Positions 42,193 through 50,254 of a stretch of 64,000 nucleotides of DNA are shown piece after piece. A program made the position numbers and the translations under genes. The stretch is taken from positions 62,001 through 126,000 of the forward strand of contig JAUXMY010000028.1 in NCBI GenBank assembly GCA_030683005.1. The letters run 5' to 3'. The notes beneath the pieces are model-generated. The model did not search any database, was not told where the DNA came from, and saw only the letters and a list, made by a program, of their open reading frames with translations. Source of the DNA: Caulobacter sp. (lineage in GTDB: Bacteria; Pseudomonadota; Alphaproteobacteria; Caulobacterales; Caulobacteraceae). How positions within the stretch are numbered: the stretch's first letter is position 1; the number at the start of each line of letters is the position of its first letter.

Positions 42193-43554
42193 TTACCCGG
42201 CGGTGGGTTCGGTCGACGAGGCCTCAGGCGTCCGGGTCGAGAGCCGGTCGACGATGCCCTTGAGGATGGCGGCGCCCTGCGGCGTGTTGCTCATCGCCTC
42301 CAGCATCGCGCCGATCGCCGTGCCGCCCTGGGGCGAGAACAGCTCGCGGGCGTTGGTCACGCCGGTGGTGGCATCGCCGGCATTGGCGATGACCTTGATG
42401 TCGGCGGCCTTGAGCGCCTCGGCCTGGGCGGTGCCGACGGCGACGTAGCCGTCGACGCCCTTGAGGGCGACGAGGTAGGCCTGGTAGCCGTCGTTGCCGC
42501 CGATCTCCTTGGCCAGCACGATCTGGGCCTCGACGGGCGCGAGCTGCATCAGCTTCTCGGCAGTCGCCTTGGCGGCGCCCAGCGCCTCGATACCCTCGGC
42601 CTCACGCCGCTGGGCCTCCAGGGCGCCCTCGGCGACGATGATCGTGGTCTGCTTCTGCTGCTCGGCGGCCACGACCTGTTCGTCGCGGGTGATCTCGGCC
42701 TGCCGGACCTGCTCGACGCGGGTCACCGCCATCTGGCGTTCCTGCGTCTGTTCCTGGGCCGTGAGGATCTGCTGGTTCGAGACCTGATTGGCGACGCCGA
42801 CCGCCTGGTCCTTTTCGGCGGTTCGCTTGCCGACCGCTTCCTCGGCCTCCTGGGCGCGGATGTCGACCGCCTGCCTGGCGACGATCTCGGCCGTCTCCGC
42901 CGCCTGGTCGTTCTTGGCGACCTCGACCCGGCTTTCCATGGCGATGTGAGAGATCTTCTTGGCCATGATGTTGTGGATGACCTGGCTCTCGCGGCTGTCG
43001 CGGATGTCCATCAGCTCCATGGATTTGACCGACTCCACCCCCCACTGCTTGAGCTGTTCGGCGACATCCTGGGTGAACTGATCGCCGAACTTGGCGCGTT
43101 CGATCATGATGGCGTCGATGGTGTCGGAGGCGAGAATCTTGCGGACCGCGCCCTGGATGATCTGCATGAGCTGCTCTTCGAGCTCCTCGGTCGTCACCAC
43201 CCGCTGGGCGGCCAGGGCGGTGTCGGCGATCCGGAAGAAGGCGACGACGTCGACCACGAACGGGACGCGATCCTTGTCGTAGGCCTCGTAGTCCTTGAGC
43301 GAGAGGCCGAAGTTGCTGACCGGCAGGCGGATGACATTGACGCCGATGATCGGCATCCAGCTGGGCCACTGGTAGTAGACGTTGCCGGTCGCCTGGCCGG
43401 TGCCGTAGGGCGTGGTCTTCCGGCTGCTCTGGACGATGTGCACCATGTTGGTGCTGACGACCCGGCGGAAGAAGATCGCCGCCAGGACCGCCAGGCCGAG
43501 GACGACAAGCGCGGCCGTGATCCCGAGGGATACGAGCGGAGGAGTGCCAAACAT
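42193..43554 (-). CDS. SPFH/band 7 (flotillin-like) membrane protein
   Basis: A 453-residue protein. One N-terminal helix (LGITAALVVLGLAVLAAIFF) is followed by an SPFH domain (about 30-210: YDKDRVPFVVDVVAFFRIAD, QGAVRKILASDTIDAIM, VKSMELMDIRDS), then a long Glu/Ala/Gln coiled coil (about 225-370) and a C-terminal Ala/Gly-rich tail. Flotillin-type proteins scaffold membrane microdomains. The ATG at 43554 has GGAG 6 bases before it; the longer frame covers the promoter gap. No NfeD-type partner gene is adjacent. It diverges from the SDR gene at 43796. Confidence 0.88.
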   Translation of the reverse strand: MFGTPPLVSLGITAALVVLGLAVLAAIFFRRVVSTNMVHIVQSSRKTTPYGTGQATGNVYYQWPSWMPIIGVNVIRLPVSNFGLSLKDYEAYDKDRVPFVVDVVAFFRIADTALAAQRVVTTEELEEQLMQIIQGAVRKILASDTIDAIMIERAKFGDQFTQDVAEQLKQWGVESVKSMELMDIRDSRESQVIHNIMAKKISHIAMESRVEVAKNDQAAETAEIVARQAVDIRAQEAEEAVGKRTAEKDQAVGVANQVSNQQILTAQEQTQERQMAVTRVEQVRQAEITRDEQVVAAEQQKQTTIIVAEGALEAQRREAEGIEALGAAKATAEKLMQLAPVEAQIVLAKEIGGNDGYQAYLVALKGVDGYVAVGTAQAEALKAADIKVIANAGDATTGVTNARELFSPQGGTAIGAMLEAMSNTPQGAAILKGIVDRLSTRTPEASSTEPTAG

Positions 43555-43795
43555 GTCGTGCTCCGGGTCTGGTCTGGTTACGCGGCGAGAGTGTCGCAGC
43601 CCGCGCGATGCGCCCTGACCATTCCTCCCCCTGACCGCTTGTTTCATGAGGACACCAGTCGCGGCAAGGTTGTTCGACGCCCCGACGCATAATGCTGACT
43701 GTCGCCCGCCCGGGGCGATGACCGGACCGGCCTCGACAGCGCTTGACGGCCCTACCGTCAGGCGCCCCCCTCTTCGCAAAACAGGGAGACACGCC

Positions 43796-44710
43796 ATGAC
43801 CTTCACGCCCGACGACCTGATGTACCGCCCCGGCCTGATGAACGGAGAGCGGGTCCTGATCACCGGCGGCGGCACGGGGCTGGGCAAGGTGATGGCCGAG
43901 GCCTGCCTGATGCTGGGGGCGGAGGTCTATATCTGCGGCCGGCGCGGCAACATCCTTGAGGACACGGCGAAGGAGCTGATGGCCGCCCATCCCGACAGCC
44001 CCGGCAAGGTCGTCGGCATCGCCTGCGACATCCGGGTGCCGGAGGCCATCAAGGACATGGTCGACACGATCTGGGCCGACGGCGGGGCGTTGACCGGCCT
44101 GGTCAACAACGCGGCCGGCAACTTCATCAGTCGCACCGAGGACCTGTCGCCGCGCGGCTTCGACGCCATCGCCAACATCGTCTTCCGCGGCTCGTTCTTC
44201 GTCACCCTGGAGTGCGGCAAGCGCTGGATCGCCGAGGGGAAGAAGGCGTCGGTGATCTCGATCCTGACCACCTGGGTGTGGAACGGTGGACCGTTCACCG
44301 TGCCCAGCGCCATGTCCAAGGCCGGCCTCAATGTCATGACCCAGTCGCTGGCCGTCGAATGGGGGCCCAAGGGCATCCGCTTCAACGCCATCGCGCCGGG
44401 CCCCTTCCCGACCGAAGGCATGAGCGCGCGGCTCAATCCCGGCCAGCAGCAGAGCGCCTACGAGAACATGAGCGGCAACCCGATGAATCGGGTCGGCGAG
44501 ATGGCCGAGCTGGCCAACCTGGCCGTCTATCTTCTGTCCAAGGGGTCGGAGTATGTGAACGGCCAGACCATCGCCATCGACGGCGGCCAGTACAACGCCA
44601 GCGGCGGCAACTTCTCCCGCATGACCGAATGGGGCGACGACCAGTGGCAGGCCGTGAAGGACATGATCAAGACGACCAACGAGAAGGACCGCGCCCAGCG
44701 GACCGTCTGA
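43796..44710 (+). CDS. SDR oxidoreductase, 2,4-dienoyl-CoA reductase-like
   Basis: A 304-residue short-chain dehydrogenase. The cofactor motif is LITGGGTGLGKVMAEA and the family block NNAAGNFISRTEDLSPRGF is typical of dienoyl-CoA reductases (DECR type). The usual catalytic Tyr-x3-Lys reads AMSKAG: Lys is kept and Tyr is absent, as in peroxisomal dienoyl-CoA reductases, so the loss is a family trait and not decay. It should help degrade unsaturated fatty acids with NADPH. ATG 43796 is chosen by the family N-terminus. The NUDIX frame starts at its stop codon. Confidence 0.87.
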   Translation: MTFTPDDLMYRPGLMNGERVLITGGGTGLGKVMAEACLMLGAEVYICGRRGNILEDTAKELMAAHPDSPGKVVGIACDIRVPEAIKDMVDTIWADGGALTGLVNNAAGNFISRTEDLSPRGFDAIANIVFRGSFFVTLECGKRWIAEGKKASVISILTTWVWNGGPFTVPSAMSKAGLNVMTQSLAVEWGPKGIRFNAIAPGPFPTEGMSARLNPGQQQSAYENMSGNPMNRVGEMAELANLAVYLLSKGSEYVNGQTIAIDGGQYNASGGNFSRMTEWGDDQWQAVKDMIKTTNEKDRAQRTV

Positions 44711-45186
44711 CCGCGGAACCCCGCGAACGCCCGACCGTCCGGCTGCTGCTGTTCTCACCGGCCGGGCGGCTGCTGCTGATGCGGTTCGAGGACGACCACA
44801 CCAGCCCGGGCGGCTGGTGGTGCACGGTCGGCGGCGGGGTGGACGAGGGCGAGGCGCTGGACGTCGCCGCCCGCCGCGAGCTGTTCGAGGAGACCGGCCA
44901 TACCGAGGTCGACCTCGGCCCGGTGGTCTGGATCCGCGAGCATGTGCTGACCGTCGAGGGCGAGCCGCGCCGGCTGGTCGAGCACTACTTCATGGCCACC
45001 GCGCTGCATGAGGAGGTCGTCGATCACCACTGGACCGAGCTGGAACGCCGTGTGGTCAAGGCGATGCGCTGGTGGGGCCCGGAGGAGATCCTGGAAAGTC
45101 GGGAAACCATCTTCCCCGACGGTCTGGGCGCGCTGCTGCTGGCCCTGCTGCAAGACGGCCCGCCGGAGCAGCCGATCCGGCTCTGA
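44707..45186 (+). CDS. NUDIX hydrolase (start uncertain)
   Basis: About 159 residues. The NUDIX box is complete: GGVDEGEALDVAARRELFEE followed by TGH (G-x5-E-x7-REUXEEXGU). The N-terminal strand TVRLLLFSPAGRLLLMRFED is standard. No canonical start codon lies in the expected place: the frame has CTG at 44707, overlapping the SDR stop as CTGA; an ATG (44629) and a GTG (44644) lie inside the SDR gene, and the next ATG (within LLLMRFED) would cut off the first strand. I list the CTG as the nominal start. Substrate unknown, a nucleoside-diphosphate derivative by family. Confidence 0.8.
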   Translation: MTAEPRERPTVRLLLFSPAGRLLLMRFEDDHTSPGGWWCTVGGGVDEGEALDVAARRELFEETGHTEVDLGPVVWIREHVLTVEGEPRRLVEHYFMATALHEEVVDHHWTELERRVVKAMRWWGPEEILESRETIFPDGLGALLLALLQDGPPEQPIRL

Positions 45187-45200
45187 CGCGAAGAATATGG

Positions 45201-45216
45201 TTAACCAGGCCTTAAC
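45201..45216 (+). promoter_or_regulatory. Consensus CtrA binding box
   Basis: TTAA (45201-45204), seven bases, TTAAC (45212-45216): an exact match to TTAA-N7-TTAAC, the CtrA site of Caulobacter. It lies 22 bp before the ATG at 45239 of a small secreted Cys-rich protein, close enough to overlap its promoter, so CtrA could activate or repress it. Confidence 0.65.
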
Positions 45217-45238
45217 CGGCGCGCGGCAGGGTGCGGTC

Positions 45239-45580
45239 ATGCGCCGCCTCGCCCTCCTCGCCCTGATGAGCCTCGCCCTGGCCGCGCCTGCCGGCGCGCA
45301 GGACGGCGGCCGCATCCGCGCCATGCCGTCCGAGCCGTCGGTCGCGCTGCGCGGCCCGGTCGGGGAGACGCCGGACAACGGCGCGCAGGACGAGGCGGGA
45401 TCGCTCGCCGCCCTCGTGCCCATGCCGCCGCCGGTGGCCCCGGTCGGAACCGTCACCCGGAGCGACACCCGGCAATGCCGCCAGAGCTGCAACCGCGCCT
45501 ACTACTTCTGCCTGTCGGCCGAGGAGGACATCTGCGCCCCGGCCTGGACGCAATGCACGGCCCGCTGTGGCCGAGGCTGA
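45239..45580 (+). CDS. Small secreted cysteine-rich protein
   Basis: A 113-residue protein with a clear signal peptide (MRRLALLALMSLALAAPAGA, cut near AQ). A Pro/Gly-rich low-complexity middle is followed by a 37-residue C-terminal domain with six Cys (QCRQSCNRAYYFCLSAEED, then CAPAWTQCTARCG). Six Cys in so short a domain suggests three disulfides in the periplasm or outside. No family recognised. An in-frame ATG at 45197 would place the start upstream of the CtrA box and spoil the signal peptide, so 45239 is used. Confidence 0.8.
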   Translation: MRRLALLALMSLALAAPAGAQDGGRIRAMPSEPSVALRGPVGETPDNGAQDEAGSLAALVPMPPPVAPVGTVTRSDTRQCRQSCNRAYYFCLSAEEDICAPAWTQCTARCGRG

Positions 45581-45676
45581 CCAGGGCGCCGTCGCGTCAC
45601 GGTTGACGCGCGCGGAAAGCCCGGACACCTTTGCCTGAACAACGATAACCAGAACGACTTTCCAGGGAGAGCCATC

Positions 45677-47059
45677 GTGTCCGCACGTCTGCCCAAGGCC
45701 TGTATCATCGGCGCCGGCTGCAGCGGGTTCACCACCGCCAAGCGGCTGAAGGATGTCGGCGTCCCCTACGACTGCTTCGAGATGTCAGACGATATCGGCG
45801 GCACCTGGTACTACAAGAACCCCAACGGGATGTCGGCCTGCTACGACAGCCTGCACATCGACACGTCGAAGTGGCGGCTGGCCTTCGAGGACTTCCCGGT
45901 CCCGGCCGACTGGCCCGATTTCCCGCACCATGCCCAGCTCTTCCAGTACTTCAAGGACTACGTCGACCACTTCGGGCTGCGCGAGACCATCACCTTCAAC
46001 ACCGCCGTGGAAAAGGCGCGCCGCAACGCCGAGGGCCTTTGGGAGGTCACGCTCTCGACCGGCGAGACGCGGCTCTACGACGTATTGTTCGTCTGCAACG
46101 GCCACCACTGGAGCCCGCGCATCCCGGAGTATCCGGGCGAGTTCGACGGCCCGGCCTTCCACAGCCACGCCTACAGCGACCCGTTCGACCCGGTCGACAT
46201 GCGCGGCAAGAACGTCGTCGTGGTAGGGATGGGCAACTCGGCCATGGACATCGCCAGCGAGCTGTCCCAGCGGCCGATCGCGAAGAACCTGTGGGTCTCG
46301 GCCCGGCGCGGGGTCTGGGTGCTGCCCAAGTACATGAACGGCAAGCCGGCCGACAAAGCCTCGATGCCGCACTGGATGCCGCGCAAGCTGGGACTGAGCC
46401 TGGCCCGCAAGACCATCAAGAAGACGCTTGGAAACATGGAGGACTACGGTCTTCCCAAGCCCGACCATGAGCCTCTGGAAGCCCACCCCTCGGTCAGCGG
46501 CGAGTTCCTGACCCGGGCCGGCTGCGGCGACGTGAAGTTCAAGCCGGCGATCAAGGCGCTGGAAGGAAAGAACGTGCGCTTCGCCGATGACAGCGTTGAA
46601 CAGGTCGACGCCATCGTTTTCGCCACCGGCTACGACATGAAGTTCCCGTTCTTCGACGACGCCGACCTCGTGCCGGACGCCGACCACCGCCTGCCGCTGT
46701 TCAAGCGCATGATGAAGCCGGGCGTGCCGAACCTGTTCTACATGGCGCTGGCTCAGCCGCTGCCGACGCTGGTGAACTTCGCCGAGCAGCAGTCCAAGCT
46801 GGTCGCCGCCTACCTGACCGGCCAGTACCTGCCGCCGCCGGCCGCGGAGATGGAGAAGGTCATCGTCAAGGATGAGCAGACCCACACCGCCCAGTACTAC
46901 GAGGCCAAGCGCCACACGATCCAGGTCGACTTCGGCATCTACTGCCACGACCTGATGAAGGAGATCGCCAAGGGCGAGAAGCGCGCGAAAGCGGCGGGAA
47001 ACCGGCTGCCGGTCGAGGCGCGGGCGGATTCCTCGCCTGTCATCCCGGCCGGAGCGTAG
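45677..47059 (+). CDS. Flavin-containing monooxygenase (class B)
   Basis: A 460-residue FAD/NADPH enzyme. FAD motif IIGAGCSGFTTAKRL near residue 10, the DIGGTWYY block, FMO identifying sequence F-x-G-x3-H (FDGPAFHSHAYSDP) near 156, NADPH motif VVVGMGNSAMDIA near 185, and the late ATGYD. It should oxygenate nucleophilic N or S centres or act as a Baeyer-Villiger enzyme. The start is GTG at 45677. The last residues (SSPVIPAGA) and the stop are encoded by a palindromic repeat, so the tail is not ancestral. TetR, isomerase-like and esterase genes follow. Confidence 0.92.
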   Translation: MSARLPKACIIGAGCSGFTTAKRLKDVGVPYDCFEMSDDIGGTWYYKNPNGMSACYDSLHIDTSKWRLAFEDFPVPADWPDFPHHAQLFQYFKDYVDHFGLRETITFNTAVEKARRNAEGLWEVTLSTGETRLYDVLFVCNGHHWSPRIPEYPGEFDGPAFHSHAYSDPFDPVDMRGKNVVVVGMGNSAMDIASELSQRPIAKNLWVSARRGVWVLPKYMNGKPADKASMPHWMPRKLGLSLARKTIKKTLGNMEDYGLPKPDHEPLEAHPSVSGEFLTRAGCGDVKFKPAIKALEGKNVRFADDSVEQVDAIVFATGYDMKFPFFDDADLVPDADHRLPLFKRMMKPGVPNLFYMALAQPLPTLVNFAEQQSKLVAAYLTGQYLPPPAAEMEKVIVKDEQTHTAQYYEAKRHTIQVDFGIYCHDLMKEIAKGEKRAKAAGNRLPVEARADSSPVIPAGA

Positions 47060-47135
47060 CGGAGAGCCGGGACCCAGAGGGGGGGCGTCCCGAGCGCTGG
47101 TTCCCGGACAGCCGCTGCGCGGCTTCCGGGATGAC
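47039..47135. repeat. Palindromic intergenic repeat, family A, supplying the FMO stop codon
   Basis: A 97-bp inverted repeat with the same plan as 4172-4269: GTCATCCCGG at the left end, GAGCCGGGACCCAGAG inside and TTCCGGGATGAC at the right. The monooxygenase gene's TAG (47057-47059) lies 19 bp inside it. Confidence 0.75.
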
Positions 47136-47138
47136 AAC

Positions 47139-47786
47139 CTATTTGGCGAACGCCCTCAGGAACGCCGCCACATGGAACTGGCGATAACGCTCGCGCTCGG
47201 CGTCGTCGCCGACCGGCAGGGCGTAGCCGACGGCGCCGAGCGTGGCCTGCAGGAAGGGCGCGAAGAACAGCCGGGCCATGAACTCCGGATCATGCCCGGC
47301 GGCCAGCTCGCCGCGATCCATGGCCCGCTGGAAGGCGCCGCCGAGCGAGGCCAGTCCGGGCGTCAGGATCTCGCGGCGGATGAAGCCGGCGATTTCCGGC
47401 CGGCGACCGGACTCGTCCATGGCCAGCAGCAGGTAGCCGCGCGCCAGGCCGTGACCCTGGGTCGCGGCCAGACGCCGGGAAAAGCCCTCGATCATCTCGG
47501 TGATCGGTCCCGGATGGGCGGCCACCCAGGCGTTCAGCGCCCGGCCGGGGACGGCGAGGTCCTCTTCCAGCAAGGCCTCGATCAGCCGGTCCTTGCCGGG
47601 GAAATAGCGATAGACCGCCGGCTTGGTCACGCCGACGGCGGCGGCCACCTCGTCCATGCGGGCGGCCTCGAAGCCCTTGCGGGAGAACAGGTCGCGGGCG
47701 GCGTCGAGGATCTCGCGCGGGCGGGCGCGGGCCCGCTCTCCCCGCGGGCCGGGCGACCTGGTCTCCATCCTCAACCCCGACGGCAT
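47139..47786 (-). CDS. TetR family regulator
   Basis: About 215 residues. The HTH is near 20-65: AREILDAARDLFSRKGFEAA and VAAAVGVTKPAVYRYFPGKD. The C-terminal ligand domain is of the common AcrR kind. The ATG at 47786 has AGGGAAG about 6 bases before it and is preferred over 47768 or the upstream 47813. It diverges from the isomerase-like gene across 75 bp that contain a near-palindrome, so it probably regulates itself and that gene, and perhaps the monooxygenase. Confidence 0.9.
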   Translation of the reverse strand: MPSGLRMETRSPGPRGERARARPREILDAARDLFSRKGFEAARMDEVAAAVGVTKPAVYRYFPGKDRLIEALLEEDLAVPGRALNAWVAAHPGPITEMIEGFSRRLAATQGHGLARGYLLLAMDESGRRPEIAGFIRREILTPGLASLGGAFQRAMDRGELAAGHDPEFMARLFFAPFLQATLGAVGYALPVGDDAERERYRQFHVAAFLRAFAK

Positions 47787-47823
47787 GAAATTCTTCCCTC
47801 GCCTGCTCGGCAACCTAGCTCTA

Positions 47824-47835
47824 TACTCACGGGTA
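47824..47835. promoter_or_regulatory. Candidate TetR operator between divergent genes
   Basis: TACTC-AC-GGGTA is a dyad with one mismatch (GAGTA expected on the right), placed in the gap between the TetR gene start (47786) and the DsbA-fold gene start (47861). TetR operators are usually 12-16 bp dyads in such gaps. Confidence 0.4.
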
Positions 47836-47860
47836 ACTAAGAAAAATCGGAGGAACTCGG

Positions 47861-48514
47861 GTGACTCTAAGCGTTGATGTCTTCTGGTCGTTCCGAAGCC
47901 CCTATTCCTACCTCGCCACGCCGCAGCTGATCGCGCTCCAGGCCGAGTATGATCTGGAGGTGGTGGTCCGGCCGGTGCTGCCGATCGCGGTGCGGATCGA
48001 CGGCTTCTTCAAGCGGGTGAACCCGCTGTGGCCGCCCTATCTGGCGCGGGACATCTACCGTCTCGGCCAGATGCAGGGCACGCCGATCCGCTGGCCCCGA
48101 CCCGACCCGATCGTCATGGACATCGCCAGCGGCGAAGTGCCCGCCGACCAGCCCTACATTTACCGCCTGACCCGCATGGGCCAGGCGGCGGCCGAGGCCG
48201 GCAAGGGCCTGGCCTACATCAGCGAGGTCGGGTCGCTGATCTGGTCAGGATCGACCGACAACTGGCACGAGGGCGACCATCTGGCCAGGGCCGCGCAGCG
48301 CGCCGGACTCGATCCGGACGGGCTCGAAACCGCCGCACGGGATGAGGCCGACCGGCTCGACGCCGCCATCGAGGCCAACCAGAAAGCGCTCGAGACCGCC
48401 GGCCACTGGGGTGTTCCGACCATGGTCTTCGACGGCGAGCCGTTCTTCGGTCAGGACCGGCTGGAAGTGCTCCTGTGGCGGATGAAGCAGAATGGGCTGC
48501 AAGCGCGCGCGTGA
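47861..48514 (+). CDS. DsbA-fold protein, 2-hydroxychromene-2-carboxylate isomerase-like
   Basis: A 217-residue protein with a GTG start. The N-terminal FWSFRSPYSYLA is the kappa-GST/HCCA-isomerase motif (Ser in place of the CxxC of DsbA), and the C-terminal GVPTMVFDGEPFFGQDRLE is the cis-Pro and last-strand block. Members isomerise or conjugate aromatic intermediates with glutathione. Within this cluster (monooxygenase, two TetR, esterase) a role in breaking down a small aromatic or ketone is plausible, but no substrate can be named. Confidence 0.87.
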   Translation: MTLSVDVFWSFRSPYSYLATPQLIALQAEYDLEVVVRPVLPIAVRIDGFFKRVNPLWPPYLARDIYRLGQMQGTPIRWPRPDPIVMDIASGEVPADQPYIYRLTRMGQAAAEAGKGLAYISEVGSLIWSGSTDNWHEGDHLARAAQRAGLDPDGLETAARDEADRLDAAIEANQKALETAGHWGVPTMVFDGEPFFGQDRLEVLLWRMKQNGLQARA

Positions 48515-48563
48515 GGCCTTCTGTCCGCTTGCTTGAGGCCGCCCGCCTGCTAGCCTGACGGGG

Positions 48564-49187
48564 ATGAGTCAGGTCGTTCTTCTTTCGGCGGGTAAACGCG
48601 AGCAGACCAAGCTCGCCAATCGCCGCGCCATCCTCGACGCCGCGCGCGAGGTGTTCGCCGAGCTCGGCTACGAGTCGGCGACGGTGCGCGACATCATCCG
48701 CCGCACCGGCCTCGCTTCGGGGACCTTCTACAACTACTTCCGCTCGCTGGATGAGGTGTTCGAGGCGCTGGCCGACGACGGGGCCGCCCGCTTCCGTCCG
48801 ATCCTGCGCGCCTGCTGGGAAGCCTCGAACAGCTTCGAGGGCTATCTGCGCGCGGCGATCCAGGCCTATTTCGACTTCATGGCCGACGAGCACGAGACCT
48901 GGCAGTCACACCGACCGGCCGGCGAGAAGCATCCGCACATGCCGGTGCAGACGCCGGAAATGGAGCGGGTCTTCGAGGAGGTGCGCGACGCCTTCCTGCA
49001 GGCCATGGAGCACGACGCCGCGCCGCGCGTCGACGCCGACTACCTGGCCGCCGCCTGCATCGCCGTGGCCCGGCAGGTGGGCGACAAGATGCTCGAGCGC
49101 CGGCCGATCGACACGGCCGCCGCCGCCGATTTCGCGGTCAAGCTGATCATGGGCGGGATCCCCGCCCTGCCGCGCCTTTCGACCTGA
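48564..49187 (+). CDS. TetR family regulator
   Basis: A 207-residue protein. HTH near 18-62: NRRAILDAAREVFAELGYES and VRDIIRRTGLASGTFYNYFR. The C-terminal domain (about 75-200) is of the TetR_C type with a helical ligand pocket (DYLAAACIAVARQVGDKML). It begins 49 bp after the DsbA-fold gene and ends 12 bp before the esterase gene, so it is probably in one transcript with the esterase. The two TetR genes in this cluster differ clearly in sequence. Confidence 0.9.
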   Translation: MSQVVLLSAGKREQTKLANRRAILDAAREVFAELGYESATVRDIIRRTGLASGTFYNYFRSLDEVFEALADDGAARFRPILRACWEASNSFEGYLRAAIQAYFDFMADEHETWQSHRPAGEKHPHMPVQTPEMERVFEEVRDAFLQAMEHDAAPRVDADYLAAACIAVARQVGDKMLERRPIDTAAAADFAVKLIMGGIPALPRLST

Positions 49188-49199
49188 CCGGAGACCACC

Positions 49200-50246
49200 A
49201 TGGCCGATCCCGCGGTCCAGAAGGCGATCCTGAAGGTTCTGCTTACGCTGCCCACGCCCGTGCTGCGGGCGATGTCGGGCGGCGGTGCGGTCTATCAGGG
49301 CGGCCGCACGCTGGACCCCCGCTTCCAGTTTCTGGCCGCCGGCGCGCGCCGCATGCCGGCCATGTCGTCCCTGACGCCGGAAGAGGCCCGCGCGGCCAGC
49401 GCCAGGGGGCTGGCCGCCATGGCCGGCAAGCCCGAGCCGGGCGTTCGAATCGAAAAACTGACCACCGAAGGCCCGGGCGGGCCGCTGAAGCTGCGCGCCT
49501 ATCGTCCGGCCGACCAGGACTCCGCCGCGCCGCTGATGGTCTTCGCCCATTTCGGCGGCGGGGTCATCGGCGACCTGGAGACCGGCGACGTCTTCTGCCA
49601 GATCCTGGCTCGCATCGCCCGCTGCGCGGTGCTGTCGGTGGACTATCGCCTGGCGCCCGAAACCCGCTTTCCCGGCGGGCTGGAAGACGTGCTGGCCGCC
49701 TACCGCTGGGGCCGCGACAACGCCGCCCGCTTCGGCGCGCCGCAAGGCGTGGCGGCAATCGGCGGCGACTCGATGGGCGGCAACTTCGCGGCCATCGTGG
49801 CCCAGGAGATGAAGCGCGTGGGCGAGCCGCAGCCGGCCCTGCAGCTGCTGATCTACCCGGCCGTCGACGTGGCCAGCGAGACCCAGTCGATGACCACCTA
49901 CGCCGACGCCTATCCGCTGTCGGCCGACACCATGAACTGGTTCATGGCCCACTATATCGGGCCCGACGCCGATCCGGCCGATCCGCGCCTTTCGCCGATC
50001 AAGACGCAGGACCTGTCGGGCCTCGCCCCTGCGATCGTGGCCACCGCCGGGTTCGACCCGCTGGTCGACCAGGGCGAAAGCTACGCCAAACGGCTACGGG
50101 ACGCGGGCGCGCCGGTGGTCTACCGCTGCTACGACAGCCTCGCCCATGGCTTCACCGCCTTCACCGGCGCCATCCCCGCCGCAGACACCGCCTGCCGCGA
50201 GATCGCCGGCTTCGTGCGCCAGGCGTATGAGGGCAAGCTGACCTGA
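49200..50246 (+). CDS. Alpha/beta hydrolase, HSL (family IV) esterase type
   Basis: A 348-residue hydrolase. The oxyanion block is HFGGGVIGDLE (HGGG in most members) and the nucleophile elbow GGDSMGGNFAA near residue 193. Asp in FDPLVDQGE and His in LAHGFTAF complete the triad. No signal peptide. It should hydrolyse short-chain esters, which fits a Baeyer-Villiger oxidation product if the nearby monooxygenase makes esters. The replacement of the second Gly-box residue by Phe (HFGGG) is a small oddity. Confidence 0.9.
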   Translation: MADPAVQKAILKVLLTLPTPVLRAMSGGGAVYQGGRTLDPRFQFLAAGARRMPAMSSLTPEEARAASARGLAAMAGKPEPGVRIEKLTTEGPGGPLKLRAYRPADQDSAAPLMVFAHFGGGVIGDLETGDVFCQILARIARCAVLSVDYRLAPETRFPGGLEDVLAAYRWGRDNAARFGAPQGVAAIGGDSMGGNFAAIVAQEMKRVGEPQPALQLLIYPAVDVASETQSMTTYADAYPLSADTMNWFMAHYIGPDADPADPRLSPIKTQDLSGLAPAIVATAGFDPLVDQGESYAKRLRDAGAPVVYRCYDSLAHGFTAFTGAIPAADTACREIAGFVRQAYEGKLT

Positions 50247-50254
50247 CGCCCGGC

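Noticed and set aside
43796..44710. Loss of catalytic Tyr in the SDR as decay
   Set aside because: Dienoyl-CoA reductases of this type lack the Tyr by nature, and the rest of the protein is intact.
42602..44758. 718-aa minus-strand frame across the SPFH and SDR genes
   Set aside because: It runs through a divergent promoter gap and two real genes in other frames; no motif seen.
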